DNA of 7,028 nucleotides from Chitinophagaceae bacterium (lineage in GTDB: Bacteria; Bacteroidota; Bacteroidia; Chitinophagales; Chitinophagaceae), in contig CANHMN010000090.1 of the NCBI GenBank assembly GCA_947461645.1, forward strand, positions 1 through 7,028. Reading direction: 5' to 3'. The notes under the pieces are model-generated. The model was not told the DNA's origin, searched no databases, and was given only the letters and a program-made list of their open reading frames with translations. Shown here in pieces: positions 1 to 7,028 of the stretch (the stretch's first letter is position 1; every line of letters starts with the position of its first letter). A program made the position numbers and the translations under genes.

Positions 1-108
1 ATCAAATTAAAACCTGCAAGCGCTAAAGGAACCTACCTCAGAGGAGTAAGCATGGCAAGCTCTATGAGTCCGGGTATTGCAGTGGATACCAAATCTTTTC
101 AAAACTAA
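1..108 (+). CDS. rplA: 50S ribosomal protein L1, C-terminal end only
   Basis: Frame 1 is open from the first base to a TAA at 106-108, giving the last 35 residues of a protein whose start lies outside the window. The peptide contains Lys-Gly-Thr-Tyr-Leu-Arg-Gly-Val-Ser followed by a Met-Ser-Pro-Gly-Ile segment, which is the conserved C-terminal signature of bacterial L1. L1 binds 23S rRNA, forms the mobile L1 stalk near the ribosomal E site, and in many bacteria represses its own operon by binding the mRNA. Its position directly before rplJ fits the standard rplK-rplA-rplJ-rplL order. Only about 15% of a usual 230-residue L1 is visible, so nothing can be said about its start or its promoter. 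Confidence 0.95.
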   Translation: MKLKPASAKGTYLRGVSMASSMSPGIAVDTKSFQN

Positions 109-151
109 ATCTCCATCGCTTGGGTAACCATCCCGGGAAAAAATATTTGTT
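109..151 (+). promoter_or_regulatory. rplA-rplJ gap with a small stem-loop before rplJ
   Basis: The 43-nt gap can fold into a 6-bp stem: CUUGGG at 119-124 pairs with CCCGGG at 132-137, with two G-U pairs, around the 7-nt loop UAACCAU. An A-rich run and the rplJ start codon follow. There is no Shine-Dalgarno sequence near the ATG and no promoter match, so rplJ is probably read from the upstream rplK/rplA transcript. In other bacteria the L10-L7/L12 complex represses translation by binding an RNA element ahead of rplJ. This hairpin is a candidate for such a site by position only, because I cannot match it to the known L10 leader. Confidence 0.35.
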
Positions 152-811
152 ATGACAAAGCAAGAGAAAAACGAAGTGATTGAATTGCTGAAAGGCAAAT
201 TCTCTCAATACAACAACTTCTACATCACAGACACCGAAAGTCTTACTGTAGAACAAATCGGAAAACTCCGCAGCGTTTGCTTCAGCAAACAAGTGGAAAT
301 GAAAGTAGCTAAAAACACTTTGATTAAAAAAGCATTGGAAAGTCTTGATGCAGAAAAGTATGCAGGTGTATACGATTCTTTGCACAAGGTTACTGCTTTG
401 ATGTTCAGCGAAAACCCAAAGGATCCAGCTGTTATTCTCAGCGGTTTCCGTAAAGAAAACAACCAGGAAAAACCTGAATTGAAGGCTGCATTCATCAACG
501 GCGATGTTTTCGTAGGTGACAAACAATTGAAGGCACTTACGCAAATCAAAACCAAGAACGAGCTTATCGGAGAAATCATCGGCTTGTTGCAGTCACCTAT
601 TCAAAGAGTTTTGGGTGCGCTTGAAAACAAAGACAACGCTAAGAAAGAAGAACCAGCTGCAGCTGTTGCAGAAACTGCAGCACCTGCAGCAGAGGCACCT
701 GTTGCCGAAGCCCCTGCAGCTGAAGCCGCACCAGAGGCTCCTGCCGCAGAAGCAACACCAGAAGCACCATCAGCTGATGCCGATACTCCTGAAGCTGCTC
801 CCGAAGCATAA
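152..811 (+). CDS. rplJ: 50S ribosomal protein L10 with a long Ala/Pro/Glu C-terminal tail
   Basis: This 219-residue protein is L10 (also called uL10), the base of the ribosomal stalk. Residues 1 to about 130 are the rRNA-binding domain and include the family motif [12 protein letters not shown] at 51-62. Residues about 134-162 form the C-terminal helix that carries L7/L12 dimers. The core with the segment [14 protein letters not shown] resembles Firmicutes L10 of about 166 residues, which suggests two dimer sites (inference). The odd part is residues 166-219: 54 residues made only of A (25), E (11), P (10), T, V, D and S, with no basic residue and a net charge near -13. Ordinary bacterial L10 ends near the start of this tail. 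The ATG at 152 gives the expected N-terminus, [10 protein letters not shown]. It is translated from a weak, SD-less context and sits 107 nt before rplL. Confidence 0.97.
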   Translation: MTKQEKNEVIELLKGKFSQYNNFYITDTESLTVEQIGKLRSVCFSKQVEMKVAKNTLIKKALESLDAEKYAGVYDSLHKVTALMFSENPKDPAVILSGFRKENNQEKPELKAAFINGDVFVGDKQLKALTQIKTKNELIGEIIGLLQSPIQRVLGALENKDNAKKEEPAAAVAETAAPAAEAPVAEAPAAEAAPEAPAAEATPEAPSADADTPEAAPEA

Positions 812-918
812 TTATCAATAAAATAATACCTGGCCGGACGGTAACCAAAAGGCAACAAACAATTTTTTTAATCTCCGCCGGAGTAAATTACAATGAAGGC
901 GGCAAAAATTTAATCAAA
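812..918 (+). promoter_or_regulatory. rplJ-rplL intergenic leader with competing stem-loops
   Basis: This 107-nt gap has no promoter match and no convincing terminator, so rplL is probably co-transcribed with rplJ. Three pairings that share the segment near 873-881 can be drawn. CTCC at 873-876 pairs with GGAG at 880-883. CCGCC at 875-879 pairs with GGCGG at 898-902. CCGGaCGG at 834-841 pairs with CCGCCGG at 875-881, leaving one bulged A. They cannot form at the same time. The second ends 16 nt before the rplL start codon, close to the likely ribosome-landing region. L7/L12 is needed in several copies per L10, so separate control of rplL translation is plausible, but this is inference. Confidence 0.4.
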
Positions 919-1293
919 ATGGCAGATGTAAAATCATTAGCTGAAAGCCTAGTAGGTTTGACAGTAAAAGAAGTTCAAGAATTAGCTGAGTTTTTAAAGA
1001 CTGAATACGGTATCGAACCAGCTGCTGCTGCAGTTGTAGTAAGTGCTGGCGACGGTGGTGGTGCTGCTGCTGCTGAAGAAAAAACATCTTTCAATGTTAT
1101 TCTTAAGAGCGGTGGAGCGAACAAATTGGCTGTTGTTAAAATCGTGAAAGATTTGACAGGATTGGGTCTTAAAGAAGCAAAAGACCTAGTTGACGGCGCT
1201 CCAAAACCAGTTAAAGAAGGTGTTGACAAAGCAACTGCAGAAGACTTAAAAGCTAAGTTGACTGAAGCTGGTGCTGATGTTGAAATCAACTAA
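919..1293 (+). CDS. rplL: 50S ribosomal protein L7/L12
   Basis: This 124-residue acidic protein has the usual L7/L12 length and three-part layout. Residues 1 to about 33 are the helical dimerisation domain that docks on the L10 C-terminal helix. Residues about 34-55 are a flexible Ala/Gly-rich hinge. Residues about 56-124 are the globular C-terminal domain that contacts EF-Tu, EF-G, IF2 and RF3. The family signature is complete: [20 protein letters not shown] at 68-87, then the PKPVKEG segment at 95-101. The hinge carries a Gly triplet and an Ala run, normal variation for a linker. The ATG at 919 gives the expected N-terminus MADVKSLAE and is preceded by AAAATTTAATCAAA rather than a Shine-Dalgarno sequence. 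It is the last gene of its operon, because a terminator follows 16 nt after the stop. Confidence 0.98.
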   Translation: MADVKSLAESLVGLTVKEVQELAEFLKTEYGIEPAAAAVVVSAGDGGGAAAAEEKTSFNVILKSGGANKLAVVKIVKDLTGLGLKEAKDLVDGAPKPVKEGVDKATAEDLKAKLTEAGADVEIN

Positions 1294-1309
1294 TTATAAC
1301 TACTACTTC

Positions 1310-1340
1310 AAAAAGCCCGGTTTTCCGGGCTTTTTTTGTT
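1310..1340 (+). terminator. Intrinsic terminator after rplL
   Basis: GCCCGG at 1315-1320 pairs perfectly with CCGGGC at 1325-1330 around a TTTT loop. The stem extends by A-T pairs (AAAAA 1310-1314 with TTTTT 1331-1335), and the 3' side runs into seven Ts (1331-1337). This is a textbook Rho-independent terminator. The A-run on the 5' side means it could also act in the reverse direction, but no gene on the - strand needs it. It should end most rplJ-rplL transcripts. How much read-through reaches rpoB cannot be told from sequence. Confidence 0.93.
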
Positions 1341-1387
1341 TTATGACGTGCTAAAAAGTCCTGATATGATTCTGCGATTTAATTGAA

Positions 1388-1447
1388 TTTACGCACAAAA
1401 TAGGGGCATAATGGAACAAATAATTATGGAATTGTGCAATATGTAAA
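1388..1447. repeat. Nested interrupted inverted repeat upstream of rpoB
   Basis: Three perfect arm pairs are nested about one centre: TTTAC 1388-1392 with GTAAA 1443-1447, GCACAA 1393-1398 with TTGTGC 1432-1437, and CATAAT 1407-1412 with ATTATG 1423-1428. That is 17 base pairs, interrupted by a 5-nt bulge and an asymmetric 8/3-nt internal loop, with a 10-nt terminal loop. The outer two arms abut on the left. No T-run follows on either side, so it is not a terminator. It lies between the rplL terminator and the rpoB promoter candidate, so it may be an operator, a structured RNA or a decayed repeat element. I cannot choose between these. Confidence 0.45.
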
Positions 1448-1486
1448 AGAATAATCCACCCTAATCACGGGATAAGAAGACCGACA

Positions 1487-1505
1487 TTTTGCCCCATCTG
1501 CAAAA
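1487..1505. repeat. Perfect 6-bp inverted repeat upstream of the rpoB promoter
   Basis: TTTTGC at 1487-1492 and GCAAAA at 1500-1505 form a perfect inverted repeat around a 7-nt spacer, CCCATCT. It ends 32 nt before the putative -33 element of the rpoB promoter. The symmetry and position would suit a dimeric regulator site, but arms this short also arise by chance in A/T-rich DNA. Confidence 0.3.
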
Positions 1506-1537
1506 ATCTTACCAATTTGTTGAAATTCTGATTTTTA

Positions 1538-1571
1538 TTGGACCGAATCTCATATTATTTCTTTAACTTTG
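1538..1571 (+). promoter_or_regulatory. Putative Bacteroidota-type promoter for rpoBC
   Basis: TAACTTTG at 1564-1571 is a perfect match to the -7 consensus TAnnTTTG used by the Bacteroidota primary sigma factor. TTG at 1538-1540 lies 23 nt upstream, at the long end of the accepted spacing for the -33 element. Transcription would then begin near 1576-1579 (inference), giving an rpoB leader of about 75 nt. It is the only full -7 match I found between the rplL terminator and rpoB. It supports separate transcription of rpoBC. The weak spacing of the upstream element is the main doubt. Confidence 0.65.
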
Positions 1572-1589
1572 CCGACCTTTAAATTAGGT

Positions 1590-1634
1590 ATGGTGGCGCA
1601 TGCCCTTTACCCTATTGTAAAGACTCCACACTAA
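1590..1634 (+). CDS. Possible 14-residue leader mini-ORF before rpoB
   Basis: An ATG at 1590 opens a 14-codon frame, [14 protein letters not shown], ending at TAA 1632-1634, 17 nt before the rpoB start and not in its frame. It lies wholly inside the predicted rpoB leader and overlaps the hairpin there, so ribosomes on it could alter the structure in front of rpoB. An AGG lies only 1 nt before the ATG, too close to act as a Shine-Dalgarno sequence. A frame this short is expected by chance quite often, and no peptide family is recognised. I record it as a possible regulatory uORF, not as an established gene. Confidence 0.2.
   Translation: MVAHALYPIVKTPH
1593..1629 (+). promoter_or_regulatory. 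Stem-loop in the rpoB 5' leader
   Basis: CTTTAC at 1605-1610 pairs perfectly with GTAAAG at 1617-1622 around the 6-nt loop CCTATT. An outer stem, GTGG 1593-1596 with CCAC 1626-1629, can close it across an asymmetric 8/3-nt internal loop. A competing small hairpin, GGC 1595-1597 with GCC 1602-1604 around GCAT, uses part of the same left arm. There is no T-run behind it, so it is not an intrinsic terminator. Its place about 20 nt before the rpoB start makes control of rpoB translation or mRNA stability possible, but no known leader family is recognised. Confidence 0.4.
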
Positions 1635-1651
1635 AACGTTCTAATTTACAT

Positions 1652-4600
1652 ATGTCTGCAACAAAAACTACAGCCGCTCTTCGTCACAATTTTGGAAAAG
1701 TTGAATTGATGACGGAGCAACCGGATTTGCTTGGTATTCAAATTCAATCTTTTAGAGACTTTTTTCAGTTGGAAACCACTCCCGACAAACGTAATGTGGA
1801 AGGGCTTTTCCGTGTATTCAAAGAGAACTTCCCGATTACGGATACACGAAACATTTTCGTGTTGGAGTTCCTTGATTATTTTGTTGATCCTCCAAGATAC
1901 ACCATCGATGAATGTATCGAAAGAGGTTTGACTTACGCCGTTCCTCTTAAAGCAAAATTGCGTTTAAGTTGCAACGATGAGGAGCATGTGGATTTCCAAA
2001 CCATCGTTCAAGATGTATTCCTTGGAAACATCCCTTACATGACCCCAAGAGGTACTTTTGTTATCAATGGTGCTGAAAGGGTTGTGGTTAGTCAGCTTCA
2101 CCGTTCACCTGGTGTATTCTTTGGCCAATCGGTGCATCCAAATGGCACTAAAATTTATTCTGCAAGGGTTATTCCTTTCAAAGGAGCCTGGATGGAATTT
2201 GCAACAGACATCAACAATGTGATGTTTGCCTACATCGATCGTAAGAAGAAGTTTCCTGTAACCACTTTGTTGCGTTCTATTGGTTACGAAACAGATAAGG
2301 ATATCCTTGAGTTGTTTGGAATGGCTGATGAAATCAAAGCCGATAAAAAAACATTGGAGAAACACATTGGCAAAAGATTGGCTGCTCGTGTTCTTCGTAC
2401 ATGGGTAGAAGATTTCGTTGACGAAGATACCGGTGAAGTGGTTTCACTTGAAAGAAACGAAGTTATTCTCGAGCGCGACAGCGTTCTTGATGAAGCCAAT
2501 ATCGCTCTTATCCTTGAAATGGAAACCAAAAGCGTTTTCGTTCAAAAAGAAGAAGTTAGCGGTGATTATGCTATCATCTACAACACCTTAAATAAAGATA
2601 CTTCCAACAGTGAGTTGGAAGCCGTTCAACATATCTACAAGCAACTTCGTGGTGCAGATGCGCCAGATGATGAGACTGCAAGAGGTATCATCGACAAGTT
2701 GTTCTTCAGCGACAAGCGTTACGATCTTGGAGAAGTAGGTCGCTACAAAATCAATCGCAGACTTGGGTTAAATTATCCTTTGGATAAAAAAGTATTGACC
2801 AAGGAAGATATTATTTCCATCATCAAATACCTTGTACTTCTTACCAATGGTAAAAGCGAGGTGGATGATATCGATCACTTGAGCAACAGAAGGGTTAGAA
2901 CCGTAGGTGAGCAATTGTATGCGCAGTTTGGTGTTGGCTTGGCGCGTATGGCGAGAACCATTCGTGAAAGAATGAACGTTCGCGACAATGAGGTATTTAC
3001 CCCTGTTGATTTGATTAACGCCAGAACACTTTCATCTGTAATCAACTCTTTCTTCGGAACATCTCAATTGTCTCAGTTTCTTGATCAGACAAATCCTCTA
3101 AGTGAGATTACGCACAAGCGTCGAATCTCTGCACTTGGACCCGGTGGTTTGAGCAGAGAGAGAGCAGGTTTCGAGGTTCGTGACGTACACTACTCTCACT
3201 ACGGTCGTTTGTGTACGATTGAAACACCTGAAGGTCCAAACATCGGTTTGATCTCCACGCTTTGTGTGCATGCTAAAATCAATGACATGGGCTTCATTGA
3301 AACACCTTACCGCAAAGTAGATGCCGGAAAGGTGGATATGAAAAAGATTACATTCCTCAGTGCTGAGGAAGAAGATACAGCGAAAATCGCACAGGCGAAT
3401 GTTGAAATTGACAACAAAGGAAACTTTATTGAAGATAAAATCAAATCTCGTCAAACTGGCGATTTCCCAATCCTCGATAAAGAAGAAGTGGAATTCATGG
3501 ATGTTGCTCCAAATCAGATTGTAGGTTTGAGTGCTTCACTTATTCCATTCCTTGAGCATGATGATGCCAACCGTGCATTGATGGGCTCGAACATGCAACG
3601 TCAGGCCGTTCCTTTGATCAGACCTGAAGTACCTATCGTTGGTACCGGTCTTGAGGCCAAAGCTGCGCGTGATGCCAGAATTCAGATTCACGCAGAAGGA
3701 GATGGTGTTGTGGAGTATGTAGATGCCAATGAAATACACGTTCGTTACAAGCGTTCTGAAACGCAACAGCTTGTTAGTTTTGAAGATGACCTGAAAATAT
3801 ATAAACTGACTAAGTTCGTAAGAACCAACCAGGAAACTTGCATCAATCTTCGCCCGGCAGTAGAAAAAGGACAAAAAGTAAATCATGGTGATTTTCTTAC
3901 AGAAGGATATGCTACCAAAGGCGGTGAAATCGCTTTGGGAAGAAACCTTAAAGTGGCTTTCATGCCATGGAAAGGTTACAACTTCGAGGATGCTATCGTG
4001 ATAAATGAGAAAGTAGTTAAAGAAGATTTGTTTACGTCTATCCATATCAGTGAGTTCGAGACAGAAGTGAGAGATACCAAGCTTGGAGAGGAAGAGCTTA
4101 CTCCAGATATTCCAAACGTAAGTGAAGAAGCTACCAAAGACCTTGATCAAAATGGTATCATCAGAATTGGTGCAAACATCAAAGAAGGAGATATCATCAT
4201 TGGTAAAATCACTCCGAAAGGAGAGAGCGATCCTACACCAGAAGAAAAATTGCTTCGTGCCATTTTTGGTGATAAAGCCGGAGATGCGAAAGACGCTTCA
4301 TTGAAAGCTCCAAGCGGAACTGAAGGGGTAGTTATCGACAAGAAATTATTTCAGCGCGCAAAGAAAGATAAAAATGCCAAAGTAAGAGAGAAAGCGCAAT
4401 TGGATAAAATTGAAAAAACCCACGAAAAGAACGAACAAGATTTGTTGGACTTATTGTTGGGTAAACTTCAAATGTTGTTGAAAGACATAACCAGTCAAGG
4501 AGTAAGCAACAACTTCGGTGAAGTGCTTATCGGTAAAGGCTCTAAGTTCAATGCTAAGAATCTTTCTTCCGTAGATTTCCAAAACGTTAATCCGCTAGGA

Positions 4601-5461
4601 TGGACCGGAGATGCTAAGACCGATGACCTCATCAATACTTTGTTGCACAACTACAGCATCAAATACAATGAGGAATTGGGAAGATACAAGAGAGAGAAGT
4701 TCAACATCTCAATCGGAGATGAACTTCCTGCAGGTGTATTGAAACTGGCTAAAGTATACCTTGCTGTTAAGCGTAAGCTTAAAGTAGGAGATAAAATGGC
4801 AGGTCGTCACGGAAACAAAGGTATCGTAGCCAAAATTGTTCGTCAGGAAGATATGCCTTTCCTTGAAGATGGAACGCCGGTTGATATCGTTTTGAATCCG
4901 CTAGGTGTACCTAGTCGTATGAACCTTGGTCAGATTTATGAAACCGCATTGGGTTGGGCCGGTGAAAAACTAGGCGTTCGCTTTGCAACACCAATCTTTG
5001 ATGGTGCTTCCGTTGAGGAAATTGCTGAGCAAATTGACAATGCTGGTTTACCAAAGTTTGGACATACTTATCTATATGATGGTGAAACAGGAGATCGCTT
5101 CGATCAGAAAGCAACTGTTGGTATCATCTACATGATTAAGCTTCACCACATGGTTGATGATAAGATGCACGCTCGTTCTATCGGGCCATACAGTCTTATT
5201 ACTCAACAACCTTTGGGTGGTAAAGCTCAATTCGGTGGTCAGCGTTTCGGTGAGATGGAAGTTTGGGCACTTGAAGCATATGGTGCATCCAACATTCTTC
5301 AGGAGCTTCTTACCCTCAAGTCGGATGATATCATCGGAAGAGCTAAAACGTATGAAGCCATTGTTAAAGGAGAGAATATCCCAAGAGCGGGTATACCGGA
5401 ATCCTTCAATGTACTTGTACATGAATTGAGAGGTTTGGGTCTCGATTTGAAATTTGAGTAA
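1652..5461 (+). CDS. rpoB: DNA-directed RNA polymerase subunit beta
   Basis: This complete 1269-residue beta subunit forms one side of the polymerase cleft with RpoC. The protrusion and lobe occupy roughly residues 20-440, and the Bacteroidota/Proteobacteria-type insert in the lobe lies at about 225-345. The rifampicin pocket is at 469-497, with Q475, D478, H488, R491, S493 and L495 (E. coli Q513, D516, H526, R529, S531, L533) and I534 all in the sensitive form. E779-D780 sit in the NFED motif near the active site. The flap-tip helix that contacts sigma is about 863-878. A charged, helix-rich insert (about 893-1018) corresponds to E. coli insert SI2. K1048 and K1056 in the [10 protein letters not shown] motif contact the nucleotide. 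The C-terminal clamp segment ends at 1269. The length lies between B. subtilis (about 1190) and E. coli (1342). The ATG at 1652 gives the family-like N-terminus; no Shine-Dalgarno sequence precedes it. No frameshift or damage is seen. Confidence 0.99.
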   Translation: MSATKTTAALRHNFGKVELMTEQPDLLGIQIQSFRDFFQLETTPDKRNVEGLFRVFKENFPITDTRNIFVLEFLDYFVDPPRYTIDECIERGLTYAVPLKAKLRLSCNDEEHVDFQTIVQDVFLGNIPYMTPRGTFVINGAERVVVSQLHRSPGVFFGQSVHPNGTKIYSARVIPFKGAWMEFATDINNVMFAYIDRKKKFPVTTLLRSIGYETDKDILELFGMADEIKADKKTLEKHIGKRLAARVLRTWVEDFVDEDTGEVVSLERNEVILERDSVLDEANIALILEMETKSVFVQKEEVSGDYAIIYNTLNKDTSNSELEAVQHIYKQLRGADAPDDETARGIIDKLFFSDKRYDLGEVGRYKINRRLGLNYPLDKKVLTKEDIISIIKYLVLLTNGKSEVDDIDHLSNRRVRTVGEQLYAQFGVGLARMARTIRERMNVRDNEVFTPVDLINARTLSSVINSFFGTSQLSQFLDQTNPLSEITHKRRISALGPGGLSRERAGFEVRDVHYSHYGRLCTIETPEGPNIGLISTLCVHAKINDMGFIETPYRKVDAGKVDMKKITFLSAEEEDTAKIAQANVEIDNKGNFIEDKIKSRQTGDFPILDKEEVEFMDVAPNQIVGLSASLIPFLEHDDANRALMGSNMQRQAVPLIRPEVPIVGTGLEAKAARDARIQIHAEGDGVVEYVDANEIHVRYKRSETQQLVSFEDDLKIYKLTKFVRTNQETCINLRPAVEKGQKVNHGDFLTEGYATKGGEIALGRNLKVAFMPWKGYNFEDAIVINEKVVKEDLFTSIHISEFETEVRDTKLGEEELTPDIPNVSEEATKDLDQNGIIRIGANIKEGDIIIGKITPKGESDPTPEEKLLRAIFGDKAGDAKDASLKAPSGTEGVVIDKKLFQRAKKDKNAKVREKAQLDKIEKTHEKNEQDLLDLLLGKLQMLLKDITSQGVSNNFGEVLIGKGSKFNAKNLSSVDFQNVNPLGWTGDAKTDDLINTLLHNYSIKYNEELGRYKREKFNISIGDELPAGVLKLAKVYLAVKRKLKVGDKMAGRHGNKGIVAKIVRQEDMPFLEDGTPVDIVLNPLGVPSRMNLGQIYETALGWAGEKLGVRFATPIFDGASVEEIAEQIDNAGLPKFGHTYLYDGETGDRFDQKATVGIIYMIKLHHMVDDKMHARSIGPYSLITQQPLGGKAQFGGQRFGEMEVWALEAYGASNILQELLTLKSDDIIGRAKTYEAIVKGENIPRAGIPESFNVLVHELRGLGLDLKFE

Positions 5462-5516
5462 TCATTTTTCATTTTCAAACAGCAAACAACAACATTTAAC
5501 CTTACTAATAGAATAG

Positions 5517-7028
<1,512 letters not shown>

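Larger units (their letters stand above)
1294..1651. other. 358-nt non-coding region between rplL and rpoB
   Basis: No sizeable coding region is present on either strand. In order the region holds the rplL terminator (1310-1340), a nested inverted repeat (1388-1447), a smaller inverted repeat (1487-1505), a promoter candidate (1538-1571), and a leader with a hairpin and mini-ORF (about 1577-1651). Stretches 1341-1387 and 1448-1486 show nothing I can name. In most bacteria the rplL-rpoB gap also separates stalk-protein and polymerase expression, and this arrangement fits that role. Confidence 0.8.

Noticed and set aside
131..138. TCCCGGGA palindrome before rplJ as an operator
   Set aside because: Eight bases of self-complementarity is short and is better explained as part of the 119-137 stem-loop.
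601..858. Long open frames on the - strand and in another + frame across the 3' part of rplJ
   Set aside because: They arise from the low-complexity GCA/GCT/GAA-rich DNA coding the L10 tail. Their products are repetitive Ala/Ser/Gly or Leu/Gln strings with no family resemblance, and rplJ explains the region fully.
833..869. Possible terminator or attenuator between rplJ and rplL (GCC 833-835 with GGC 851-853, followed later by seven Ts at 863-869)
   Set aside because: The stem is only 3 bp with a 15-nt loop, and the T-run starts 10 nt after it, so it would not terminate. Co-transcription with rplL is more likely.
1366..1446. Tiny open frames in the rplL-rpoB gap (for example from ATG 1366 and ATG 1411)
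   Set aside because: They are only about 6 and 11 codons, have no start context, and lie upstream of the likely rpoB transcript start.
1486..1491. A second -7 promoter element ending in TTTTG near 1491
   Set aside because: Against TAnnTTTG it has mismatches at both the T and the A of the conserved first two positions, so it is not supported.
3536..4150. 204-residue open frame on the - strand inside rpoB
   Set aside because: It lies wholly within an intact, well-conserved rpoB frame, has no plausible promoter, start context or recognisable domain, and is best seen as a shadow of rpoB codon usage.

Overview
The window is a ribosomal-protein and RNA-polymerase locus of a member of the Bacteroidota. 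From left to right it holds the 3' end of rplA (L1), complete rplJ (L10) and rplL (L7/L12), complete rpoB, and the first 502 codons of rpoC. All genes are on the + strand. Three things point to Bacteroidota: RpoB and RpoC match the family pattern remembered for that phylum, including the Asp-Glu-Asp-Thr-Gly-Glu-Val-Val stretch and both inserted domains in RpoB; no protein start has a clear Shine-Dalgarno sequence and the starts sit in A/T-rich DNA; and the rpoB promoter candidate matches the phylum's TTG / TAnnTTTG consensus. The proteins do not look like those of Flavobacteriia or Bacteroides itself at every position, but I cannot fix the class from this sequence.

Layout: rplA ends at 108. 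After a 43-nt gap comes rplJ (152-811), then a 107-nt structured gap and rplL (919-1293). A strong intrinsic terminator follows at 1310-1340, so the ribosomal stalk operon ends here. A 358-nt non-coding region (1294-1651) then holds the terminator, two inverted-repeat structures, a promoter candidate, and a short structured leader with a 14-codon mini-ORF. rpoB (1652-5461) and rpoC (5523 to the window end) are 61 nt apart with no terminator and are probably co-transcribed.

Together, L10 anchors L7/L12 dimers to form the ribosomal stalk that recruits translation GTPases, L1 forms the opposite stalk, and RpoB plus RpoC form the catalytic core of RNA polymerase. The gene order is the classic rplKAJL-rpoBC order. 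The terminator and separate promoter suggest that the two halves can be expressed independently here.

No mobile element, CRISPR, tRNA, defence system or clearly novel system is visible. The points most worth a second look are the 54-residue Ala/Pro/Glu tail on L10, the competing RNA pairings before rplL, the nested inverted repeat at 1388-1447, and the structured, mini-ORF-containing rpoB leader.
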